From Candidatus Babelota bacterium (GTDB lineage: Bacteria > JAGOBX01), in the NCBI GenBank assembly GCA_017999075.1, contig JAGOBX010000114.1, forward strand, positions 1-9,081: a stretch of DNA of 9,081 nt, read 5' to 3'. How positions within the stretch are numbered: the first letter of the stretch is position 1; every line of letters starts with the position of its first letter. Positions 1-7,800 of the stretch are shown here, piece after piece. Below the pieces are notes generated by a model. It did no database searches. It was not told the origin of the DNA and saw only the letters and a program-made list of their open reading frames with translations. The position numbers were made by a program, and so were the translations under genes.

Positions 1-2610
1 GAATATAAAGAAGACGGTAATATTTATTTCTATAATGAGAAGGGTAAAGTTATTAAAACACTTGAAAAGGGTTTTAAAAAAGGCGTGTTATATGTTCAGG
101 ACGGCGGTCAGGTAATTTTTACGAATAATAGCGAAGCGGAAATTTTATGGAATACCGATATGCAAAAGATGGAAGATACTAAACGAAGAATTTTCGGACC
201 GCGCGGAATGGGACTTTATTTAGAAGCAGGCGATGCAATGTATCCTGGCGATGAATTGCCAAGCGTATGGGGCGATGTAGGCGATGCATTAGATAAAGGC
301 AAACCGATTAACAAAGGCAAGAGCCGTTTGCATTTCCAGATGGACGGAAACTTGGTAATGAAATCATATTATGACGAAGCCAAACAACGAGATGCAGATG
401 GTAATTCGGCTGTAAGTTCAACTGAAATTTCGTATTGGGAAACCAAAACAGCAGGCAGAGGCGCTAAAGTAGTAATTATGAAAAACGGTAATCTTGTGGT
501 TGTTGATAAGAATAATACTATTATCTGGCAGGCAAATACATCCGGCTATCCACACGCATTGTTCACAATCACTGACAAGGGTTCAATATTAATGCGTGAT
601 TTTCTAGGAAATATGCTTGCATCAGGAAAATATCCTACAATTGTTGTGGATAAAAATCAACCTGCAGAAAAACCTTCGGATTTAGAAAAAGCAATTGATA
701 CTGCGAAACAAATAAAAGAAGCGGCTATGCTGATTAAAGAATCTTGGAAAAGTCCGGAAGGAACTGCAAAAGCCATTGTTGCAATATATGGTCAGAAAAA
801 TAATGCACTGCCGCCTGCTCCTGAATTTAAAGTTGTAACAAGAGATGTATCGGAAGAATTACTGCCGTTAAAGGAAACAACTCCTCGTCAGGGCGATTAT
901 TATAAATTAACGCCAAAACAGGAAAAAGCTAAACAGGCGGCAATTGATGCGGTTAATGCGATATCTTCGCTTGAGCCAATGCTTATTATGACTTCGGATA
1001 AAGAAAAAATAGCAAACGCTAAAAAACTTGTTGACGCTGCAATAGCCGAAGGAGTAAAAGAATCTGAAATTTCTTATTCGATTAAGGCAATACTTGATTC
1101 GCTTGAAAAAGCGGTTGTTCAACTTGAAACTTACCTCGAAGAAGAATCAAAGAAAACGCCGCTTCCGGCTGAATTGAAAACTGATAAGAAATATTATTTA
1201 AAAACTAAACACAGCAATATGTATTTGCGCGTGAGTGATAAAAATGTAGTTCAATCGTATTTTCCGGATAACGGCACACCAGGTAATGAATATAAATTTG
1301 TTCTTGAAAGCGACGGTAACGGATATTTCTGGTTGAGAAACGCTCATGAAAACGCGTATATAGGTGTTTTAAATATAAGCAGTAAATCTGCTGGCGCAGA
1401 AATGAATTTGTGGAATAAAGAAGATTCTGATAATTATAAATGGAGCGTTATTTCTGCAGGGAACGGATATTATAAATTGAAAATGAAACACAGTAATTTG
1501 TTTATGAATGTATCAGGAGGAAATTCAAAAGACGGATCAAAAGTTGTGCAGTGGTCTGCGGACGGTTCAGGTAATAACGAGCAGTTTATGTTTGAAGATG
1601 CGGAAGTATCGAAGACAACAACCGCTCCGGTTCCAACTCCAACCCCTTTACCAACATCTGCGCCTGCACCAAAACCGACTGCTTCAGCAGCAAGTTCGGC
1701 AACGCCTGTAAATCTTGCGCTCGGCAAAACAGCGACTTCGAGTTCGAACGAAAATTCTGTTAATACAGCGGACAAAGCGTTTGATGGAAATACAGGCACG
1801 CGCTGGGCGTCAATCGGCGGCAGAGATCCGCAATGGTTAATGGTTGATTTGGGTGCAGAAGCTGTTATAAGTAAAGTGTCGTTGTCGTGGGAAGCGGCAG
1901 CCGGAAAAAATTATCAAATTCAGGTATCTAATGACGGAAATAATTGGACTGATGTTGCGTCTGTAAATGACGGAACAAGCAATCATAAACGCGAATTGAC
2001 CATCAATAACGCGAAAGGCAGATATGTCCGTATGTATGGAACACAGCGCGCAAATAGCTGGTATGGCTATTCAATCTGGGAATTTGAAATTTGGGGAGTT
2101 TTTACTGGGGTTGCTCAAGAATCATCCAAATCCTCACCTCAAACACCTGCGCAAACATCGGCTGATGAAGGTAAACCTGTAAATGGAAATTATTATAAAA
2201 TTCAGGCGAAACACAGTGGACTACTAATTAGTGTGGATAATTCAGCAACAAATAACGGAGCGAATGTTTCGCAGCAGCCGGACAATAATCTGAATTCACA
2301 AATCTGGAAACTCGAAGATATGGGCAGCGGCTATTTTAAAATTGTTAATAAAAACAGCGGCAAATGTCTTGATGTTGCCGGCGGTTCAAGAAACGATGGC
2401 GGTAATATTCATCAATGGGATTATGCAAACGGCGATAATCAGGTATGGAAATTTGAAGAAGCCGGCGCTGGTTATTATAAAATAATCCCTAAGCATATAA
2501 ATAAAACAGTAGATGTTTCTGGTGGCAGTAAAAACATAGGCGCCAATATTCAGCAGTGGTCGCATAATACAGGCGATGGTCAGAAATGGAAACTGATAGA
2601 GGTGAAATAA
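1..2610 (+). CDS. Multi-domain lectin protein (B-lectin, ricin, discoidin, ricin), 5' end missing
   Basis: The frame is open from base 1, so this is the C-terminal 869 codons of a longer protein, ending at TAA 2608-2610. The GTG at 85 is probably not the start: protein-like sequence continues upstream and no good ribosome site precedes it. Domains by nucleotide position: B-lectin about 193-612, with QMDGNLVM (337-360) and the related KNGNLVVVD (481-507) and DKGSILMRD; a helical spacer to about 906; a helical repeat 907-1143 (AIDAVNAI...DKEKIANAKK...); a ricin-type trefoil about 1183-1608; a Pro/Thr/Ala linker about 1615-1704; a discoidin/CBM32-like domain 1708-2097 (NLALGKTATS, FDGNTGTRW, MVDLG, YQIQVSNDGNNW, GRYVRM, WEFEIWG); and a ricin-type trefoil about 2185-2607 with QIW, QVW and QKW motifs. 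These families generally bind glycans, so a secreted or surface adhesin or a carbohydrate-binding scaffold is likely. No catalytic domain is visible in this part. Domain calls are strong; ligand and anchoring are unknown. Confidence 0.9.
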   Translation, partial: EYKEDGNIYFYNEKGKVIKTLEKGFKKGVLYVQDGGQVIFTNNSEAEILWNTDMQKMEDTKRRIFGPRGMGLYLEAGDAMYPGDELPSVWGDVGDALDKGKPINKGKSRLHFQMDGNLVMKSYYDEAKQRDADGNSAVSSTEISYWETKTAGRGAKVVIMKNGNLVVVDKNNTIIWQANTSGYPHALFTITDKGSILMRDFLGNMLASGKYPTIVVDKNQPAEKPSDLEKAIDTAKQIKEAAMLIKESWKSPEGTAKAIVAIYGQKNNALPPAPEFKVVTRDVSEELLPLKETTPRQGDYYKLTPKQEKAKQAAIDAVNAISSLEPMLIMTSDKEKIANAKKLVDAAIAEGVKESEISYSIKAILDSLEKAVVQLETYLEEESKKTPLPAELKTDKKYYLKTKHSNMYLRVSDKNVVQSYFPDNGTPGNEYKFVLESDGNGYFWLRNAHENAYIGVLNISSKSAGAEMNLWNKEDSDNYKWSVISAGNGYYKLKMKHSNLFMNVSGGNSKDGSKVVQWSADGSGNNEQFMFEDAEVSKTTTAPVPTPTPLPTSAPAPKPTASAASSATPVNLALGKTATSSSNENSVNTADKAFDGNTGTRWASIGGRDPQWLMVDLGAEAVISKVSLSWEAAAGKNYQIQVSNDGNNWTDVASVNDGTSNHKRELTINNAKGRYVRMYGTQRANSWYGYSIWEFEIWGVFTGVAQESSKSSPQTPAQTSADEGKPVNGNYYKIQAKHSGLLISVDNSATNNGANVSQQPDNNLNSQIWKLEDMGSGYFKIVNKNSGKCLDVAGGSRNDGGNIHQWDYANGDNQVWKFEEAGAGYYKIIPKHINKTVDVSGGSKNIGANIQQWSHNTGDGQKWKLIEVK

Positions 2611-2649
2611 AATTAAAAAAGCGACGGTTCTAATTTAATTGATAATTAA

Positions 2650-2669
2650 CAATTGACAATTGACAATTA
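2650..2669. repeat. Tandem CAATTGA heptamers
   Basis: CAATTGA occurs at 2650-2656 and 2657-2663, followed by the partial unit CAATTAT. It directly follows the inverted repeat TTAATT-GAT-AATTAA at 2635-2649. The unit contains the palindrome CAATTG, so the array can fold or slip in several registers. There are too few units, and they are too short, for a CRISPR or a satellite. Confidence 0.75.
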
Positions 2670-2692
2670 TTGAAATTATAGATTGCAGATTG

Positions 2693-2728
2693 AAAAAGTC
2701 GAAAAAGCGTCGGTCGGAAAAAGTGTCG
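2693..2728. repeat. Triplicated AAAAAG(nn)TCG element
   Basis: Three imperfect direct copies are visible: AAAAAGTCG (2693-2701), AAAAAGCGTCG (2702-2712) and AAAAAGTGTCG (2718-2728). The first two abut and the third follows a 5-base GTCGG insert. The function is unknown. They could be remnants of slippage within a mobile or degraded repeat. Confidence 0.6.
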
Positions 2729-2886
2729 TATAGTCAAAAGTCAGCATTGAAAAAGGGGATGAAAAAAGGGGACATACGTGCACAAATAAAAACAATTATA
2801 GAGATTACAGATTGAGAATTTAAAAGGCACTAACGCAGAAAGCACAGAGTTTCAGATTATTGAATTTAAATTTTTAAAATTTTTTC

Positions 2887-2891
2887 GAGGA
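2887..2891 (+). promoter_or_regulatory. Ribosome binding site for the gene at 2901
   Basis: GAGGA lies 9 bases before the ATG at 2901, in an otherwise very AT-rich stretch. It supports that ATG as the start. Confidence 0.7.
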
Positions 2892-2900
2892 TTTATTACA

Positions 2901-3530
2901 ATGAAAAAAATAAGTATAATCGGATTAATTATGATTTTTTTGAGTGTTGCGGTTTTTGCTGAAAACGCTGCTACGAAATCAAAACGCGGAGTTAGAAATA
3001 CAGGAACTGGCGGTAATACGGTTGTTGCGCCGGGAGCTGAGAAATATACTGTTTATGATTATATGTCTTTAGATACAAAAATAAAAGTAAAAGAAAAAGA
3101 ATTGGAAGATTTAAGAAAAGCAGCTATCAATAATCCAAGGGTTAAAATGCAACTTCCTGCGCGTGAAAAAGAATTAGAAAAAGAAATAAAAGAATTAAAA
3201 GCTGAAAAGGAAGCAAGAGATAAAGCTAATGCAGGGAATACGCGCGCAAGCCGCCTTGAACAGAGAAAACCTGTTGTAGAAGAAAGTAAAAAAATTGAAA
3301 ATAGCAAATCATTAGAAGAAATCAGAAATGAAATAAATGAACTTGAAAAATTATCTGCTGATTTTTCTAAAAAAAAGAGTGAAAAGGAACAAAAGGTCTC
3401 TGAGTTAACAAAAGAAATTTCTATTTTAACAAAAGAAATTTCTGATTTAAATAGTGAAATTTCAAATGTTAAAAATAAAATTACAGATGCTAAAAAACAG
3501 GAAAAAGAAGCCGAAACTTTGAAAAAATGA
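2901..3530 (+). CDS. Small exported coiled-coil protein
   Basis: This encodes 209 residues. Residues 1-20 look like a Sec signal peptide: MKK, a hydrophobic core (ISIIGLIMIFLSVAV), and a likely cleavage after VFA-20. The mature N-terminus carries SKRGVRN at residues 27-33, followed by a Gly/Thr-rich flexible stretch. From about residue 58 to the end the protein is highly charged and heptad-patterned, rich in Lys and Glu. A short break near residues 112-120 splits it into two coiled-coil segments. Near the C-terminus four consecutive heptads are obvious: LTKEISI, LTKEISD, LNSEISN and VKNKITD. No transmembrane segment or lipobox is seen, so a periplasmic or secreted fibrous protein is expected. 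I do not recognise a named family. The post-signal SKRGVRN matches SKRGLRN in the giant protein encoded at 4879, which suggests shared export, processing or localisation. The real-gene call is firm; the role is unknown. Confidence 0.88.
   Translation: MKKISIIGLIMIFLSVAVFAENAATKSKRGVRNTGTGGNTVVAPGAEKYTVYDYMSLDTKIKVKEKELEDLRKAAINNPRVKMQLPAREKELEKEIKELKAEKEARDKANAGNTRASRLEQRKPVVEESKKIENSKSLEEIRNEINELEKLSADFSKKKSEKEQKVSELTKEISILTKEISDLNSEISNVKNKITDAKKQEKEAETLKK
3405..3488 (+). repeat. Four 21-nt heptad-encoding tandem repeats
   Basis: Units lie at 3405-3425, 3426-3446, 3447-3467 and 3468-3488, each encoding one coiled-coil heptad. The first two share TTAACAAAAGAAATTTCT exactly and differ only in the last codon. 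The third and fourth are progressively diverged. This fits recent slippage duplication that lengthens a coiled coil in frame. Confidence 0.8.
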
Positions 3531-3626
3531 TAATAATCTGAAAAGTTGAAGAAAGAAAAGTAAATGGATTAGTAAAGAAAATATCCGGTTCCTAATATAA
3601 AAATAATTTTTTTGGAGGAAAATTAA
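3531..3626. other. Short spacer with a CGGTTC-like element
   Basis: These 96 bases separate the coiled-coil gene from the lipoprotein gene. There is no terminator-like hairpin, so read-through is possible. CGGTTCCTAATATAA at 3586-3600 resembles CGGTTCTAATTTAA at 2625-2638 and CGGTTCTCATTTAA at 4697-4710. Confidence 0.5.
3614..3618 (+). promoter_or_regulatory. Strong ribosome binding site for the lipoprotein gene
   Basis: GGAGG lies 8 bases before the ATG at 3627. It is the best Shine-Dalgarno match in the window and fixes the start, which in turn gives a proper lipoprotein signal peptide. Confidence 0.85.
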
Positions 3627-4661
3627 ATGTATATCAGGCAAAAAAAAATAATTTATTCAATATTTATTCTATTTGTTTTTTTAGTTATTTTTAGTTGTTC
3701 TAAAAATAAAGGGAATGAAACTTCTGTTTCGCAGCCTATTCAACAGCAGCCAGAAAAAAAAATTTTAAATATTAAATTAGTGACATTAAAAGCCGATGAG
3801 TATACTGATAGATATGAAAAATTGTTAAAAGAATATTTGAAAAAAAACGGAGTTATTGAAGGGACTGATTATAATCTGAAATTATTATCGGCTCAAAATG
3901 AAATAACAATTATCCCGACTATAATAGATTCTGTTGTTGCTGAAAAAGCTGATATTTTATTGACTTTTTTTCCTCAAGTTTTATATGCTTCAATAAAAAA
4001 AGCGCCTGATATAAAAAAAGTTTTTACAGCTATTGTAAATCCTTTTTTAATTGGAGCAGGTAATTCTGATACAGATCATATACCAAACTTAACCGGCAAT
4101 TATGAAGTTTATCCTATAGAAGCTATGCTTGATTATTTTAAAGAATGCAGGCCAAACGCTAAAAGAATTGGTTTTATATATAACACTAGCATTGAAGAAG
4201 ACGGTTATATAAAAGATGAAATACTTAAAGCGGCAAAACAGAAAAACATTGAAATGTTTGTAAAAGGATATGCTTCAACCATTGAAATATCTGATGCGGC
4301 AAATTCGTTATTTTCAAAGAAATTAGACGCTGTTTTACATTTGCCTACAAGCGATTTTATTCAAGTATTAAATGTAATTTCTAAAAAAGCAGTTGAAAAT
4401 AAAATACCTGTATTAAGTTTTGGCGATAAGGATCTTCCACAACTTTCTATTATGGGCATTGATGAAGATGAAACGGAAAAGTATAGTTTTGCAGAATTGG
4501 TTTTAAAAGTAATTAAAGGCGAGGACCCTGGAAAAATACCTTTTGTAAATAGTAAATCAGCAAGGAAATTTATATATGTAAATAAAAAAAATATAGATTC
4601 AATAGGGTTTAAAATCAGCGAATCTGTATTGAAGAAGGCCGATAAAATAATTGAAAAATAA
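3627..4661 (+). CDS. ABC_sub_bind (TrpX-like) substrate-binding lipoprotein
   Basis: This encodes 344 residues. The N-terminus is a lipoprotein signal: basic residues (RQKK), a hydrophobic core, then IFSC with Cys24 as the lipidation site. A Ser/Gln/Pro/Lys linker follows. The body has the layout of the ABC_sub_bind family (PF04392): a first lobe with 'ADILLTF' where the family has its 'DvI' strand; the hinge-side NLTGNYEVYPIE (family 'NiTGv'); PNAKRIGFIYNTS (family 'akriGvlynp'); AANSLFSKKLDAVLHLPT (family 'l..k.DAi'); KIPVLSF; and the C-terminal VIKGEDPGKIPFV with KNIDSIGFKI. Known members bind small ligands, including aromatic amino acids in TrpX-type systems, and deliver them to an ABC permease. 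No permease or ATPase gene lies in the window. It sits between exported coiled-coil and lectin-type genes, so it may act as an orphan receptor or be served from elsewhere. It looks more AT-rich than the gene at 1-2610. The family call is confident, the ligand unknown. Confidence 0.88.
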   Translation: MYIRQKKIIYSIFILFVFLVIFSCSKNKGNETSVSQPIQQQPEKKILNIKLVTLKADEYTDRYEKLLKEYLKKNGVIEGTDYNLKLLSAQNEITIIPTIIDSVVAEKADILLTFFPQVLYASIKKAPDIKKVFTAIVNPFLIGAGNSDTDHIPNLTGNYEVYPIEAMLDYFKECRPNAKRIGFIYNTSIEEDGYIKDEILKAAKQKNIEMFVKGYASTIEISDAANSLFSKKLDAVLHLPTSDFIQVLNVISKKAVENKIPVLSFGDKDLPQLSIMGIDEDETEKYSFAELVLKVIKGEDPGKIPFVNSKSARKFIYVNKKNIDSIGFKISESVLKKADKIIEK

Positions 4662-4691
4662 ATTTTGAGGAATATCGACTTCGAAAAAAAT

Positions 4692-4720
4692 GGGGACGGT
4701 TCTCATTTAATTGAGAATTA
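4692..4720. repeat. GGGGACGGTTCT hairpin element (REP-like)
   Basis: GGGGAC (4692-4697) leads into a perfect 6-bp stem, TTCTCA (4700-4705) and TGAGAA (4712-4717), around a TTTAAT loop. The segment from CGGTTCT to GAATTA matches 2625-2649 closely, but the two internal differences there disrupt this stem. No T-run follows, so it is not a standard terminator. A G-rich lead plus a hairpin resembles dispersed REP-type repeats mobilised by RAYT (Y1_Tnp) transposases. That link is inference, as no transposase lies in the window. Confidence 0.55.
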
Positions 4721-4864
4721 GAAAAATTACAGAAATAGCGGATGATGATGTTTTAAATATTGAGTTTTAAGTTATGAATTGAAAAAAATGCTTTAGTGTT
4801 GTTGAATTAAGGGAAGGTAAAGGAATCAATAAAAAAATAATAATTTTATAAAATAATATTTTTC

Positions 4865-4869
4865 AGGAG
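4865..4869 (+). promoter_or_regulatory. Ribosome binding site for the giant protein gene
   Basis: AGGAG lies 9 bases before the ATG at 4879. It supports this start, which gives a clean signal peptide. Confidence 0.8.
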
Positions 4870-4878
4870 ACAATTTTT

Positions 4879-7800
4879 ATGTTAAAAAAAATTTCATTAT
4901 TTTTTGTAGTAACTATTTTATTGCTGGCAGGGATAATGAAAATTGACGCGAATGAACGCGGTTCGCAGAGTAAGCGCGGACTTAGAAATGTCGAGCAAAA
5001 AGCGGCTCTTGAAAATGTAGAGTTGCCGGAAACTAATGAAACTACTAAATCTATTGAAATCGGAAAAATAATCACTGATAAAGTGCTTCCTGTTGAACTT
5101 GGGAAATATTATTTTACAGTGAATGATAAAGTATATGAAGTGAATTTGACTACAAAAGAAATCAAGGCGTTTGCTGAAGAATTGCCTGAAATCAGCGGCA
5201 GTTTTTTTATGGTTGGCGCGGACGGGCAGATATATGAAATGACAGATTCGCGTATTGACGGATTGGCGGATTCGGATAAACTCCGCAGTGTTAAATCTGC
5301 GAAAAAAAGCAAATCAAAGAAGAAAATTTTAAAATCAGTTTCTAATTCCTCATCGGCAAAATCAGTGAAATCATCAAGAGACGCGCGGTCGGTTGCAGGA
5401 GAAGATTTATCCATTAAACCTATAACAAAATTTTCGGTTGTTGGTAATGACAGATATGTTTATGAATATGATTTGATTAATAAAACAGTTAATAAAAAGG
5501 ATGAATTTGAATATGAAATTGAAGACGGAAAAATTTATATAAAGACAGGCGAAGAGTTTGAAACGGTAGATATTCAAAAATTAAAAGATTCAAAAATTGA
5601 AAAATTGAAAGATTCAGATAATGAAAATGAATCAGAGAGGGCAGTAAAATCAAGAAGCGCCAGAAGCGTGAGACGTTCACAGACAGGAAACCGCGGTGAA
5701 AGAAGAGTTGAACAATTAAGCGGTCAAGATTCTAAAATTTCAGATACGGAAATAATTGAATGCACGGAAAGCGGTCTGATAAAAATAATATTGAAAGCAG
5801 AGTATTCTGCATTGATAAAAAAAAATGAGAAAATAGAGGGAAGAATCATAACTAAAAAACCGTTGAATATTGATAAATCAAAAATTTATTTTGTTGAAAA
5901 CGGTTATATTTACGAAGCGGATTTAAAAAATAATTGTATCGGAAAATTTATTGATAAACAGGTTTTGAAAACAAATAAATACTGGTTTACAGTTAAGCCT
6001 GATGGAAATATTTTGGCTGTAAAATTGACGGATTTGACAAATGACGAATTAACGGATTCGACAAAAAAAACAGTCGGCGATAGAGGCGTAAAATCAAAGA
6101 GTTCGCCCAACCGGAGAGTGAGAACGGCAGGCGATAGAAGCGAAACTGAGGTAGATACCGGATTAAAAGATATTATAGAAAGTGATTTAAGACTGAAACA
6201 AGAAAATTATATAATGGCGGGAAAAGATAGGATTTTATATTTGTATGATATAGAAAAAAATGAAATTTTTAAGTATTCGAAGCATTCGGAAGAAATTAAA
6301 GAAAATCAAGTTTTAATAATTGATTCGGAAAACAATAAATATTTTATTGATTTAGAAAAAGGAACAATAGAAATTTCAAAAATTGAAAAATTTGAAGATT
6401 CAGAACAGGAAGGCGACAGAGGAATACGTTCAAGACGCAGCCCTAAAAGTCAAAGACCAAAAATTGTAAAATTTGGAAAATCAATGAAAAAAACGGCCGA
6501 AAGCACAGTTAGGTCGAAACGCGGAGTACGTTCCGTCTCCTTGCAAACAGATGAGGAAGACGCATTTCTGCTTGAACTATTGAGCGAGTTTATGCTTGAG
6601 TTAGAGCCGGCAATTGAAAAAATATCGGCCGGCAAACTTGCATTTGCAAGTTCAACATCAGGTCAGAACAGTATAGAAAAATTTGTAAACGACGGAGATG
6701 TAAAAACGAGATGGTCGTCAATTTTTTTCGATAATCATTGGATTAGTATTGATTTGGGCGACAGAAAAAAAATTACAAAAGTAGTATTAAATTGGGAGCG
6801 AGCATGCGGTTTGAATTATAAGATTCAAGTTTCAGACGATAATATAAATTGGATTGATGCCGCGAATATAACAGACGGGAAATGGGAGATTAGAGAAATT
6901 CCGGTTGATGCATACGGCAGATATGTCCGGATGAACGGCGTTAAACGCGCGACACAATGGGGGTTTTCAATTTGGGAATTTGATATTTACGGAAGCGATA
7001 TAGTCGATAAAGTCGAGGTTGATCTGAAAATGAAAAATGCTGTTATCAAATCAATAACAGATTTGATAAACGAATTGCCTGAAGTATCGATTGTTAAAAC
7101 TGAAGACCGCGAGAAAATATTTTCTGTGCTTAAATTGATTGAAGCATCCAAAAAATACGGAGCGTCGGAAGCTGATATATCAAATCTTGATAAACTTGTA
7201 AAACTTGAAAATCAATTGGAGCGGCTTGCGAAAAAAAATATTATGCCTGCAAATATCATTGCTTTAAATATGTCGAATGAAATAGTTAAGAGTGACGGCA
7301 AAGGCAACTGGAATGCAATCGGAAGCGGTTATAATTTTATTGCAGTAGGAGCGGACGGCGAACTTTGGACTTTAAAATCGCAGGAAATTTATAGATATAA
7401 ATCAGATAATAATTTTGAAAAAATTGGTGGCGCATTGGTAAATATTTCTATTGGAAAGAATATATGGATGGTTTATGGGACGAATTCTTCGGGAGCAGTA
7501 TATTGGAGACATCCAACACAAAATGTATGGCAGAAATTAGGCGGAACATTAAAACAACTTTCTGTTGGTTCAGATAAAACTCTTTTCGGGGTCCAATCAA
7601 ATCAAACTATTTGGGAATTATCTAATAATAATTGGAATAAACTTAATGGAGAATTGAATTATGTTTCAGTAGGCAATAAAGATAATATTTGGGGATTAAC
7701 AAAGGATGGTCAAATTTATCAATATGCAAGCGGGAATTGGAAACAGATTGATGGAAATATGAAATTCATATCCGCAAATAACGGGAATACGGCTTACGGA

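Larger units (their letters stand above)
2611..2900. other. Non-coding spacer rich in short repeats
   Basis: This 290-base gap holds no convincing gene on either strand. It begins with a CGGTTCTAATTTAA element, then an inverted repeat TTAATT-GAT-AATTAA (2635-2649) and tandem CAATTGA units. Next come three copies of AAAAAG(nn)TCG, the pair AAAAAGGGGAT / AAAAAAGGGGAC (2750-2772), and two related strings, ATAGATTGCAGATTGA and GAGATTACAGATTGAGA. The stretch near 2825-2850 (CACTAACGCAGAAAGCACAGAG) has the look of a degenerate dispersed repeat. I see no GC-rich hairpin followed by a T-run, so no intrinsic terminator is called for the gene that ends at 2610. No promoter with both boxes well spaced could be assigned for the gene at 2901. 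Confidence 0.7.
4662..4878. other. Non-coding spacer with hairpin and GGGGACGGTTCT element
   Basis: This 217-base gap has no coding potential that I can support. It contains a GGGGACGGTTCT element with an 18-base hairpin near its start, and then a very AT-rich run (about 4829-4863) before the Shine-Dalgarno. TATAAA at 4847-4852 could be part of a -10 box, but no credible -35 hexamer sits 16-18 bases upstream, so no promoter is called. Confidence 0.6.

Noticed and set aside
85-87. GTG as the start of the first gene
   Set aside because: The frame stays open to base 1 with plausible protein sequence, there is no signal peptide after the GTG, and no good ribosome site precedes it. The gene most likely begins outside the window.
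1470-1799. Minus-strand open frame over the Pro/Thr/Ala linker
   Set aside because: It is opposite the low-complexity linker and discoidin start of the first gene, has no ribosome site that I can see and shows no recognisable domain.
2650-2669. CRISPR-like array
   Set aside because: The 7-base units abut without spacers and occur only about three times.
2851-2880. Sigma-70 promoter TTCAGA / TAAAAT before the coiled-coil gene
   Set aside because: The spacing is acceptable (18), but transcription would start at the ribosome binding site, leaving almost no leader. In such AT-rich DNA the match is likely chance.
3627-4661. Full tryptophan-type ABC transporter operon
   Set aside because: Only the binding protein is present. 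The next gene on each side encodes an exported coiled-coil or lectin-type protein, not a permease or ATPase.
4700-4717. Intrinsic terminator after the lipoprotein gene
   Set aside because: The stem is only 6 bp and A/T-rich, and no T-run follows. It fits a repeat element better.
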